Source: Larix kaempferi
Taxonomy: Eukaryota; Streptophyta; Pinopsida; Pinales; Pinaceae
DNA length: 64,000 nt
NCBI GenBank assembly: GCA_027924585.1
Contig: BSBM01002086.1
Location: 124,001 to 188,000, forward strand
Direction of reading: 5' to 3'
Positions 45,426 through 57,020 of the stretch are shown here, piece after piece (position 1 is the stretch's first letter; each line of letters opens with the position of its first letter). Below the pieces are notes generated by a model, which was given only the letters and a program-made list of their open reading frames with translations, searched no databases and had not been told where the DNA came from. The position numbers were made by a program, and so were the translations under genes.

Positions 45426-46481
45426 TGTTGTGAGGAAAATGCACCTATAGTTCAGGGGAGAAACTACCAACTTACGGTGATAAAGATAGACTTACAAGCA
45501 TTCTGCAAGTACAACAAATAAGTGAAGAGATTAGGGTTTAGAGATATATGCACCTTGTTCAGAAGGTTGATCCTAGCTTTGCCTCCCTCGCTCTTCAATG
45601 CTTATCCATTGTTGCAATGCCTAGACAAGCAAAACAACTTGATACCTTTCTCAAATACATTTGACTACATATATAAGACTGATATTCATAATAGAAGAAG
45701 ACATCAGATTATAAACAAACTATAATCAAATCTGAGACACACATAACTAGGTCATATTTGGAAAGGGAAGAACATCTGATCTTTATTAATGAATGAAAGC
45801 AAGTACATAAATTTATACCTTCTTTCAAGCTTGGCACTTCATGAAACGTAGATTCAAGGTCTCCTGCTTCTGTTCTCCAAGGATCCCAACCTCTAATCAG
45901 CCATGCTAGGGTTTATGAGAAATTGAGGCACAAGAGAGGGGGATGAGGGTCTCCATTCCTCCAGCATAACAATGTTATAGGATTGGTGCTCTCACAAGGC
46001 GCTTCTACCTTCCTTATATAGTCAATGAAGGAGAAGAAAAGAAGTTATAACCGATCAGGAGGTACCCCAACCAACTAAACTTACCCAAATTTCGAGATTT
46101 TGACCAGCACAGGAATGTGCTCTACTCTGCAGTAGACAAACTAGTGCACATGTGGAGGTGGGCGCTACTTTAATGAAGCAGGGTAGTGCATATGCCCTAC
46201 TATCATGCTTGCATACCAGCGCACATGTGGAAAAATGGCCAAAAATAGGCTTTTCTACTCATTTTCAGGAGATGGTTTGGTCTGGAAAAATGTTCCTAAG
46301 GGTTGTAATCATCATATGGGTCAAGAATGAGGTAATTTCAACCATTTTTAGTGTCCCAAATGACCCCTCAATCCAAAATTGTCCTGTTGTGTGACTGAAC
46401 TTGATCTCAATAAGTATCGTCATGTAACCAAGGAATGCAAGTGTCGTCACGGATGGAGAGGTGTCATTTTAAGCTATAACA
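45426..46481 (-). repeat. LTR copy A (3' LTR of the dimer)
   Basis: On the minus strand it starts TGTTATAGC and ends CCTCACAACA. TATATAAG at 46013-46020 (minus) is the likely TATA box. Private changes relative to copies B and C are visible, for example CCATT for CCAGT near 45607. Confidence 0.96.
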
Positions 46482-48596
46482 GATGCCCCCTAATGTATGA
46501 GGTCAGAGGGAGTGCAGGAAATGATGGCCAAAATACATTATAAATAAAAAAGAGTTGAATAATGGAGGAACTAGAGAAACCAAGAATCATAGGCTCAAAT
46601 GAAGTACTTGAAAGCAAAGGCAATGTCAGACAATCTCATCCTTGGGGTAACTATCCATGTTCAAATAGTGGAACATGACCTCCAAGTGGATACACTAATG
46701 ATCAAAATATAGATGCATATATCATGGCCACTAGAATACAAGCGTGGATCCATGAGAAACATAAGTGTAAACATAGCCACATAAATACAAGGTGGATCTA
46801 TGTCAAAACTGGAGAACATAGCCATAGAGAACAAGATGAATCTATGTCTCATCAAGAGCCAAAAAGAGTGTGGCTCAGTCTTGCGCAACTTGGGCGATAA
46901 CATAAATGAGGTGATGCTATCGAGGATCCCAAGGTCTTCATCCAAAAACAACCCAAGGTACAAACCTATCCATGTGAATAAATGAGTTGATGTCGAACAT
47001 GGGAGATATCGTTTGATTACCGGTCATTGATGTAAACCGTTAACAAATGCGAGGGTGTCCACCAATAATGAAAATGGTACCCAAGGTACCTAGTACATTC
47101 AAGCAAGTGCGAATAAATGGTCTTGCCATCGAACACTTGAATAATCCATTGGATAGGAGACATTGATGTATTCCCATCTATCCAATAGCGAGGGAAACTA
47201 CCACTAATGACTGCAATCCCCAACGTACTAACCGAAACTCTAAACTTCGTTCCCAGAGCACAATGAGTTGAAGTCGATGGGAAGAAGTCCGTTGGAAGGG
47301 AGGCCTTAATGCATCCTCCATCATCCAACACGAGGGACACTCAACAGGTATGAGATGATTTGGAGTAGGACTGAACACATGATGAAACATACCAACACCA
47401 AGGAATGGCCAACACATGAGGTCAAGGCAACTACAAAATGGCCGACACAAGTTATATCCTTGAACAGTGAGCACTACACAAGCGTGACTTAGGAATCTTT
47501 TAACACAAAGAGACCACGATGCAAATCTGCAACGTAGGAGACATTAACAGATTCTCCATATGATTGGAAGACTAACCAAATAGAGGAGTAAGAACTTTGA
47601 GATCAAGTTTATCCTAAGGCCAACACTACAACCCAACTTGTTTGATAGACTCAAAACATGTGCTTTGTTCAAAGAGAGAGTTGAATTGCTACCATCATAT
47701 TGAAAGATATTTTAACATTCTTCCCTTCCCTTTCCTTTTTCCTTTTTCAATGAGCTTGAGAAAGAACTAAAGCATGCTCGATGGTATTTTCATATTTAAG
47801 GAGTCTGAAAAACCTAGAAGAAAACTCCATACACCTATCTGTGGATTTTATATCGAGCCCAGATTGGTCTGTGCTCGGCGGTGTTTTCTTGTTTATAGAG
47901 TTGAAAAACTTAAACAGTCCTCTATCAACCATATTGTGGATTTTACATCGAGCCCGAGTAGGTGAATGCTCTCTTGGTGTTTTCATATTTCGAGAGTATG
48001 AAAACCCTAAAGACGACTCCAAAGGTCCTTTTTCGTAAAGTTAGTCTCCTTCCCCGAAAAAGTGTAAAATAATGGAAGAAGAACTCTTCTAACTCATACC
48101 AGAGTATACCTAGAGTATACCTTTTTCGTAAATTATCCACCAAGGCCTGGAAAATGGGTAATTCTATACCTAAGTGGATATCAGTTCAGTTATTTTAACG
48201 AGCCCGAAAAGACAACTATAATCAGCAAACTTTTCCTATTTAAGGAATCTGAAAAGGGCTTAAAAGAACTCCATAGGGATCTTTTCCGTAAAGGTTTAAA
48301 GAGTCCGAAAAAGTAAAATCATGACCTCCTTACTGTTTTTAACGAGCTCAAAGGAGATACAGAAAATGCTCACAAATTCCTTACTGTTTTTAATGAGCTC
48401 GAAGTGAAGATGAAAGAAATCCTCATAGCCTCCTTACTGTTTTTAACAAGCTTGAATGGAAGGTGGAAGACTGATCATAACCTACTTACTGTTTTTAACG
48501 AGCTCGAAGTAAAGGTAGAAGAATGCTCGTAACCTACTTATTGTTTTTAACGAGCTCGAAGTAAAAGAAGAATGCTCGCTTGGGAGGAGACGAATG
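46482..48596 (-). other. Non-coding tail of the left internal unit
   Basis: Lies downstream of the ORF on the minus strand. Its ORF-side third (47760-48596) is repeat-rich. The rest, to LTR A, holds no motif; open frames near 47017-47340 and 47178-47474 overlap each other. TTAGGGGGCATC next to LTR A is the likely polypurine tract. Confidence 0.65.
48195..48590 (-). repeat. GAGCTC minisatellite, left unit, 5 main copies
   Basis: On the plus strand TTTTTAACGAGCTCGAAG or close variants occur about every 50 bp near 48340, 48390, 48440, 48495 and 48545. Each copy is preceded by CCT(C/A)CTTACTG. More decayed relatives (GAGTCTGAAAA, CGAGCCCGA) extend left to about 47760. Confidence 0.9.
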
Positions 48597-51548
48597 TCAG
48601 GGACATGCGAAACTAGCTCCAAGTGCATGGAACAAAGCTATGCCTAATGCAAAGAACATGAGCAAGATAAGGACACTCAGGGTGTGTCTCCTCTAGGTAA
48701 AAGGTGTCAAACTACGAAGGAAAAATGATATAGGGATTAGCGGAAATGAGATTAGAGATGGAGACTTATACAACGAGCTAAAAGTGTTGAAGCCGGCATC
48801 AGGCTCATTAGCGCAAGCGGGATCATAACAGATGCATATGCAACTTGAACACAAAGATGAGAGCCTTATCAGGGATGGCCAGAAATATATGAGGAAGAAA
48901 GATATGAGGCTTCTTCTCAAAGTAATGGTAAATCTAAAAAGGCTCCTGAGCCTATGAGAAAAACTCAGCATGGGCACCAAAAAGGCATAAGGGTGCTGAC
49001 TAGGGTGACCCATGTTAGGTAGGCTCTACTGTTGGATTGGTACACAATGCATAAAGAGATGGTTAACACACTAATATCCAACAGGTTCGACCCTATGGCG
49101 AATTCGGATTGCAAAAGGTTCAAATGAAACATAACAACGAGGAAGCCTAAACCTACATGCAAGGTTCCGAATATACCTGACATGGCCGCACAAGGTGTCG
49201 AAAAGGACCAGTAAGCAAGTATATATCCAGCTAAGAATCTTGTCTCCAAGAAACATCAGTACCAAGATCATATCTAAAACATATGTAAAGAAAGACCCGA
49301 TACAAGTCATTGTGGTAGAAATACTTTCAACTTCATTATCATCAACAACAGGCATAAACAAGGCAGAGTTTTGAAATTAAGAATCTATGGTACCCAAGCC
49401 TGAGGACTTACAATCAACAAGATCAACTTCAGGATGAAGATCAAAGTTGAAGGACATGATGGAATCTGTAGAAACAAATTCATCATCATGGGAGTTGAAA
49501 ATTCTAGAAGCAGAATCAAACTCAGCAGGAACACCGATTTGTGGATCTATAAGAGAGTCCAAAGACTCAACAGTAGGAAGATCAGACTTTAAGGTCAAAC
49601 TGGGGCTGGACATAACTGTGACTGGATCAACATCCAAATGAATGGCAGAATGTACTATGGACTCTAGGAAAACTTCATTGGAAGGAAGTATATCATCCCA
49701 GATAGAACACATATCTAAACATTCAAATGGAGGTGTCACTTGGTCAAAAGATGGGACTAAATCTCGAGAAGGTAAGCATGAACTCAGAGACTTCTTCTCA
49801 GTAGCAGTTGAAATCAAGGAACAATATGCCACATAACTTTCATGTGAAATAGTAGTGCCTAATGACGAGGGATCTGACTGGTCTACAGTTGGGTAATAAG
49901 GAGGATCAACGAATGCAAGCTGGTCGATAGTGACAATGCTTTCATTATGAGGGAAATGCATCACACGAAAGAGTATAGACACCACAACATGCATAGCATA
50001 AACGTAATCACGCCCGAGGACCATATCAAAATCAATAGGGTCCTTTAAAACCATAAAATCAACTAAGACTGTTTTTCCACCCAAAGTAACAGGTGCCTGG
50101 CGGAGGAATCCGAACGGTTCACTGGGTCTTCTATCAAAGGTCAACGGCCAATTGACAGCTGGGAAACCCAAATATCTCCAAGCATAAGCGGACAAGATAC
50201 TAATAGAAGCTCCTTCATCAACAATGCATCAGTCAACTGTATAGTTCCCGATATCAACCTTTATCTGGAAAGGTGTCGAAGAAGGAAGACGAGGCTTGAC
50301 TAGACTATTCCAATCAAAGGAAATGGTCCTAGGGCTTGGTAGGGGTTCACATGGCACAGATGAAGTACTCCCTTTTTCAGGAACATCCAAACTGGTAATG
50401 CAGAAGACTTCAGGGGCAAGTGCATCAGTCTCCGAAGGACTGATGGGATCGATCGAAGATTGCATCGATTCGATCACTTCACTCTCCGAAGGAAGAGTGG
50501 GGTTGACCAAAGATTGCATTGGTTAAACCACTTTATCAACCAAAGGTTGATCTGACTGTAGGGAATCTATAGACAACTCAGGAACAGAGGTTCCTTCAAA
50601 CATGGACCACACTCTTCATGCCTTTGGAATGGTAGGGCATCGATGAGTAAGGTGATCTCCCGTACAAATTTTACAAGGGAACTTTGGTTTCCCTCCTATA
50701 GGTTGAGACTCCTTTACAATGTCAGTACTCTTAGCATGACTAGAATTGGCTGATAAGTTGCCCCCAGCATGACTTAGAGTGGCTGGTTGCTCAGAAGCAT
50801 AAGACTTTTGAACTAGGGACCACACTTTTTGCACTTCTGGAAGTACAGGGCACAAGCAAGTAAGGTGATCTCCCTCGCAAAACTTACAAGGGAACTTAAG
50901 CTTCTGTTTGTTGGGTTTGTTGACAATGTCAACTCCCTCAGCATGACTTGCAGTGGCTGATCTGGTGTCTCTAGTATGACTCACAGGAACTAGTAACTTG
51001 TCATTAATATGACTAGCAGTGATCAATGACGTGTCCTCAACATGACTGACAGTGGTTGAAGACAAAATTTCAGTATGATTTTCATCGACTAAAATTTTTC
51101 TCCCAGCATGACCTCTAGAGGCTGGGTAGGTGCCCCCTGTATGATTTGTAGAGGCAGGGTGCTTGCCCCCAGCATGACTTATAGAGGCTGGTTTGTTGCC
51201 CTCTTGTTTTGGCATCTTCTTCCCATTCTTCCTTCGTATATTCCTTTTAGACTGCTAGTTACTAATATTGCTACTTTCGCCACATGAGGTAGAAGGAGGA
51301 GGAGAAGATGTTACTGGCAAGGGAGGCACATGGTTCTGATGCTCTTGATTTGAGGTGCTTACAAAAGAAGCGTTGGGAGCATGCAAGGCATTCGGATTGG
51401 AAAACAACCAAACCAGCAGCCCAATAGTGAATCCAGGAAGATTCAGAGTAGCCATTAAGGGAGTACCAATGTTTTCAATGAATGGAATAGCACAAGGATC
51501 CCTTGGAATAGGGGTACCTTGATTGGCATTCACCGGAACGCTAGACAT
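48597..51548 (-). pseudogene. Left-unit ORF: His-repeat/zinc-knuckle, retropepsin-like and hydrophobic region, seven in-frame stops
   Basis: A single minus-strand frame (about 983 codons) with no frameshift, but stops at 51255, 50616, 50523, 50229, 49377, 49071 and 48693. Order: Pro/Asn-rich N-terminus; basic segment; imperfect 11-12 residue repeats with an SHAGG-like core (about 50950-51200); zinc knuckles CKFCEGDHLTCLC and CKICTGDHLTHRC with CX2CX3HX4C spacing; acidic linker; a retropepsin-like domain with VDEGASISIL, then FDRRPSEPFGFL, PVTLGGKTVLVDFMV, LGRDYVYAMHVVVS and FPHNESIVTIDQLAFV; acidic Ser-rich linker; hydrophobic C-terminus. No capsid domain was recognised and no RT follows. The role is probably nucleocapsid and protease. 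Confidence 0.8.
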
Positions 51549-53523
51549 AGTTTCCTGCTCAAATGAGCAAGAAGTTCTCTAAGGAAAACTAAAACAAGTA
51601 GCACAAAGATCACACCACTAAAAAAGGTCCTAGATAAATCTTATGGTAAAAGAGCTCACCACTAAGACAAGATTCCTTCTAGAGAAGAGTCTGGGATAAT
51701 GAGGGCCCAGAACAGATCAACGAATGATGAAGAACAGTTACCCGAGCTCCACAATACAATGACTAAGGTTGCAAGCGTTGGAATCACTCAACTGCCCTCC
51801 CAAAGACCTGCAAGGGATTTCCTCCCACGTCTGTCCTAGGTACAGCAGATATAACCCTCTGCCGTCACCTGTGTGTGATCCTATGGTCAGATACTAAGGA
51901 TACCACCACACCGAAAACTCCTGGGGGAACAGTCTCTGGTAGAATCAGAAGGCGTGGGCAGGGTAGCTGATCCCGAAACTCAAAAGAGTCCCCAAACGTG
52001 ATCCAACCCTAGTATATGCTCGAAACAGAAAGTAGGAGGTGTATTCCAAACAATCTGATCTCACAAGACCTATTGCATAGATACCAGGCAAGCTTTGAAT
52101 GAAGTGGGTTTACCTGTGATATTCGAACTATGATTTTTGTGTAATGTGTGATCTTGGGTGGTTTAAGGTGTTTTAAACCCAAGATCCTAACCAAGACTAG
52201 TTGGTGTATAGTGTAATGTAGAAAAGAAAATGTTACTAGTACATTTTATTAGGGTTCATTGTAAAGGTTACTTGCTTACTCAAAAAGGTAGTGGGTGTGT
52301 GAGAGTGGTTATAACAAAAATATAATACTGAAATGAAATGCTTACAACTAAACAAATCTTTTCTTTTCAATGCAAGTCTTAAAATTATGATCTAGAATGC
52401 ATGTGCAAATGCAATTTTTAGTCTTTTCGAATGCAAAAACGTAAAAAATAAAGTCTAAATGTACAAAATTAAACTCAAAACCTAAGAATGCGGCTACTCA
52501 AACAAATAAGTATGAAAAAGAAAACTTCTTCTTTGTGAATGCAAAGCACTCTTAAATCCTTTAAGCCACTTGCAAGGTACTCTACTCAGAAAATAAATCA
52601 CATTTTTTTATGCTTTTCAATGCTAAGAAACAAAACTGAAACTAACGTACTATCAAAGCAAAAGCAAAGAACTTTCAGGTTTCCATATTGAAACAGTAAA
52701 AGCTACCAATATGAATTTCAGATTCTTATTGATGTAAGCATGCCAACCATTGGGAAAAGAGTACGAAAACTACTTTTAGACCCAAACGCAGCAAATGACC
52801 TACAAAGAAGTATGGTTTGGTAAAGTCATGTCTACACATAAACAATGCAAACAAGGTCTTGAACAACAGCCAAAACACTTGAGCTTTCACTACAAAAGAA
52901 AACTAAAAGCATAAGGGAGGATAAGAAACCAATCTAAAGAGAAATTTCACTCAAATAGATACAAACAGGGTCAAGAAGACTCAAAAGGCTTCAAATCCAG
53001 TGGAAATGGAGCAAGTAGATTCAGTCAAACTCAAATTAGGGTACAAAACACCAAACTGGTCCACAACCCCCCAACTTGGGTCAACAAGCCCCAAAACTTT
53101 CCAAACAAGCCCAAAATGATCAAACAAGGTCCAAATCATGAACATAGGATCAATACAAGGATAGGAGACCACTTACAGTGGTTTAACTTAGACCTAGGGT
53201 CATCAGGGACCCCAAAAATGCAGCCACAACCCAAAAACGCAAATCCAGAATGTGTGCGCTACTGTGTATGAGGCATACCAGCACCCATAACAGGGGAATG
53301 CGCTACTTTGCTTCACAACAGTAGCGCACACGTGGGAAAAGTTGAAAAAATGGGGTTGAAACCCCCCAACTTGGGTCCACCAGAGTTTGAAAGGGTTAGG
53401 AAGGGTCTGTAAGAGCCAAGGAGGGTCAAACAAAGCTTAAGAACTGATTCTAATCAATAAACTGAACAAAGACCTTCAAACAAAACTAAAGAAATGACCT
53501 TGGATACCCTTAAGTAGTTAGGC
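51549..53523 (-). other. Leader of the left internal unit
   Basis: About 2 kb between primer site and ORF, with no recognisable coding motif. Collinear with the right-unit leader (59932-61943). It contains two CCAAACTTGGG-type duplicates and a Pro/Gly-coding GGTCCACAACC region near the primer site. Confidence 0.7.
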
Positions 53524-53543
53524 TATCCCCAGTATGGTCGCCA
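53524..53543 (-). other. Primer-binding-site-like sequence, left unit
   Basis: The minus strand reads TGGCGACCATACTGGGGATA, starting three bases inside LTR B. The 5' TGG-CGACC pairs with a tRNA ending in GGTCGCCA and differs from the Met-type sites of the other elements in this window. The exact tRNA is not established. Confidence 0.7.
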
Positions 53544-53546
53544 TTT

Positions 53547-54602
53547 TGTTGTGAGGAAAATGCACCTATAGTTCAGGGGAGAAACTACCAACTTACGGTG
53601 ATAAAGATAGACTTACAAGCATTTTGCAAGTATAACAAATAAGTGAAGAGATTAGGGTTTAGATATATATGCACCTTGTTCAGAAGGTTGATCCTAGCTT
53701 TGCCTCCCTCGCTCTTCAATGCTTATCCAGTGTTGCAATACCCAGACCTGCAAAACAACTTGATACCTTTCTCAAATACATTTGACTACATATATAAGAC
53801 TGATATTCATAATAGAAGAAGACTTCAAATTATAAACAAACTGTAATCAAATATGAGACAAACATAACTAGGTCATATTTGGAAGGGGAAGAACGTCTGA
53901 TCTTTATTAATGAATGAAAGCAAGTACATAAAGTTATACCTTCTTTCAAGCTTAGCACTTCACAAAACCTAGATTCAAGGTCTACTGCTTCTGTTCTCCA
54001 AGGATCCCAACCTCTAATTAGATGTGCTAGGGTTTATGAGAAACTGAGGCATAAGAGAGGGGGATGAGGGTCTCCATTCCTCCAGCATAACAATGTTATA
54101 GGCTTGGTCCCCTCACAAGGCCCTTCTACCTTCCTTAAATAGTCAATGAAGGAGAAGAAAAGAAGTTATAACCGATCAGGAGGTTCCCCAACCAACTCAA
54201 CTTACCCAAATTTTGAGATTTTGACTAGCACAAGAATGTGATCTACTCTGCAGTAGACAAACTAGCGCACATGTGGAGGTGGCAGCTACTTTAATGAAGC
54301 AGGGTAGCGCATATTCCCTACTATCATGCTTGCATACCAGTGCACATGTCGAAAAATGGCCAAAAACAGCCTTTTCTGCTCATTTTCAGGAGATGGTTTG
54401 GTCTGAAAAAATGTTCCTAAGGGTTGTAATCATCAAATGGGTCAAGAATGAGGTAATTTCAACCATTTTTAGTGTCCCAGATGACCCCTCAATTCACAAG
54501 TGTCCTGTTGTGTGACTGAACTTGATCTCAAGAAGTGTCGTCATGCGACCATGGAATGCAAGTGTCGTCACAGATGGAGAGGTGTCATTTTAAGCTATAA
54601 CA
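53547..54602 (-). repeat. LTR copy B (shared central LTR)
   Basis: Same 1056-bp length. Its TATA position reads TATTTAAG (54134-54141, minus) instead of TATATAAG, so the central promoter is probably weaker. It serves as 3' LTR for the right unit and 5' LTR for the left unit. Confidence 0.96.
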
Positions 54603-57020
54603 GATGCCCCCTAATGTATGAGGTCAGAGGGAGTGCAAGAAACAATGGATGAAAAACATTATAAATAACAAAGAGTTGAATAATGGAGGAACTGGAGAAA
54701 CCAAGAATCATAGGCTCAAATGAAGTACCTCAAAGCAAAGGCAATGTCATACAATCTCATCCTTGGGGTAACTATCCATGTTCAAATAGTGGAACATGAC
54801 CTCCAAGTGGATACACTAATGATCAAAATATAGATGCATATATCATGGCCACTAGAATACAAGCGTGGATCCATGAGAAACATAAGTGTAAACATAGCCA
54901 CATAAATACAAGGTGGATCTATGTCAAAACTCTAGAACATAGCCATAGAGAACAAGCTGGGTCTATGTCTCATCAAGAGCCAAAAAGAGTGTGGCTCATT
55001 TTTACACAACTCGGGCGATAACATAAATGAGGTGATGCTATCGAGGATCCCAAGGTCTTCATCCAAAAACAACCCAAGGTACAAACCTATCCATGAGAAT
55101 AAATGAGTTGATGTCGAACATCAGAGATATCATTTGATTACCGGTCATTTATTTATACCGTTAACAAATGCGAGGGTGTCCACCAATAATGAAAATGGAA
55201 CCCAAGGTACCTAGTACATTCAAGCAAGTGCGAATAAATGGTCTTGCCGTCGAATACTTGAAGAATCCATCGGATAGGAGACATTGATGTATTCCCATCT
55301 ATCCTATAGCGAGGGGAACTACCACTAATGACTACAATCCCCAAGGTACTAACCAAAAATCTAAACTTCGTTCCTAGAACACAATGAGTTGAAGTCGATG
55401 GGAAGAAGTCCATTGAAAGGGAGGCCTTAATGCATCCTCCATCATCCAACACGAGGGACACTCAACAAGTATGAGCTAATTTGGAGTAGGACTAAACACA
55501 TGATGAAACATACCGACACCAAGGAATGGCTGACACATGAGGTCAAGGCAAATGCAAAATGGCCGACACAGGTTATATCCTTGAATAGTGAGCACGACAC
55601 AAGAGTGACTTAGGCAGCTTTTAACACAAAGAGACCATGATGCAAATCTGCAATATAGGGAGACATTAACATATTCTCCATATGATTGGAAGACTAACCA
55701 AATAGAGGAGTAAGAACTCTGAGATCAGGTTTATCCTAAGGCCAACACTAGAACCCAACTTGTTTGATAAACTCAAAACAGGTGCTTTGTTCAAGGAGAG
55801 AGTTGACTTGCTACCATCATATTGAAAGATATTTTAATATTATTCCCTTCCCTTGCCTTTTTCATTTTTTAACGAGCTTGACAAAGAACTAAAGCATGCT
55901 CGATGGTATTTTCATATTTAAGGAGTCTGAAAAACCTAGAAGAAAAATCTATACACCTATCCGTGGATTTTATATCGAGCCCGGATTGGTCTGTGCTCAG
56001 CGGTGTTTTCTTGTTTATAGAGTTGAAAAACTTAAAGAGTCCTCTATCAACCATCTCATGGATTTTACATCGAGCTCGAGTAGGTGAATGCTTGCTTGGT
56101 GTTTTCACATTTCGAGAGTCTGAAAACCCTAAAGACGACTCCAAAGGTCCTTTTTCATAAAGTTAGTATCCTTCCCCGAAAAAGTGTATAATAATGGAAG
56201 AAGAACTCTTCTAGCGCATACCAGAGTATACCTAGAGTATACATTTTCTGTAAATTATCCACCAAGGCCTAGAAAAGGGGTAATTCTATACCTAAGTGGA
56301 TGTCAATTCAGTTATTTTAACGAGCCTGAAAAGACAGCTATGCTCGGCAAACTTGTCCTATTTAAGGAGTCTGAAAAGGGCTTAAAAGAACTCCATAGGG
56401 ATCTTTTCTGTAAAGGTTTAACGAGTCTAAAAAAGTAAACTCATGACCTCCTTACTGTTTTTAACGAGCCCAAAGGAGATACAAAAAATGCTCAAAACTT
56501 CCTTACTGTTTTTAATGAGCTCGAAGTGAAGATGAAAGAAATGCTCATAGCCTCCTTACTGTTTTTAACGAGCTCGAAGGAAAGGTGGAAGACTGCTCAT
56601 AACCTACTTACTATTTTTAACGAGCTCGAAGTAAAGATAGAAGAATGCTCGTAACCTACTTACTATTTTTAACGAGCTCGAAGAAAAAGTAAAATCATGA
56701 CCTCCTTACTGTTTTTAACGAGGTCAAAGGAGATACAGAAAATGCTCAAAACTTCCTTACTATTTTTAATGAGCTTGAAGTGAAGACGAAAGAAATGCTC
56801 ATATCCTCCTTGTTATTTTTAACGAGCTCGAAGGGAAGGTGGAAGACTGCTCATAACCTACTTACTATTTTAAAGAGCTCGAAGTAAAGGTAGAAGATTG
56901 CTCATAACCTACTTACTGTTTTTAACGAGCTCGAAGTAAAAGAAGAATGCTCGTAACCTACTTATTGTTTTTAACGAGCTCGAGGTAAAAGAAGAATGCT
57001 CGCTTGGGAGGAGACGAGTG
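54603..57020 (-). other. Non-coding tail of the right internal unit
   Basis: Collinear with 46482-48596, but longer because of the minisatellite expansion. No protein motif recognised. Confidence 0.65.
56320..57000 (-). repeat. GAGCTC minisatellite, right unit, 11 main copies
   Basis: Same unit as in the left copy, with TTTTTAACGAGCTCGAAG-like cores near 56459, 56508, 56560, 56611, 56667, 56713, 56764, 56816, 56867, 56920 and 56969. The order of variants shows that a five-copy block was duplicated (TCATGACCTCCTTACTG starts it twice), a higher-order repeat. Confidence 0.9.

Noticed and set aside
45522-45725. 67-residue frame found three times (also 53643-53846 and 62063-62266)
   Set aside because: It lies in all three 1056-bp LTRs, has no known motif, and its spacing only reflects the LTR copies.
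47747-48038. Overlapping frames on both strands repeated in the right unit at 55869-56160
   Set aside because: They sit in the repeat-rich tail of the tandem element and conservation follows from the unit duplication; no domain recognised.
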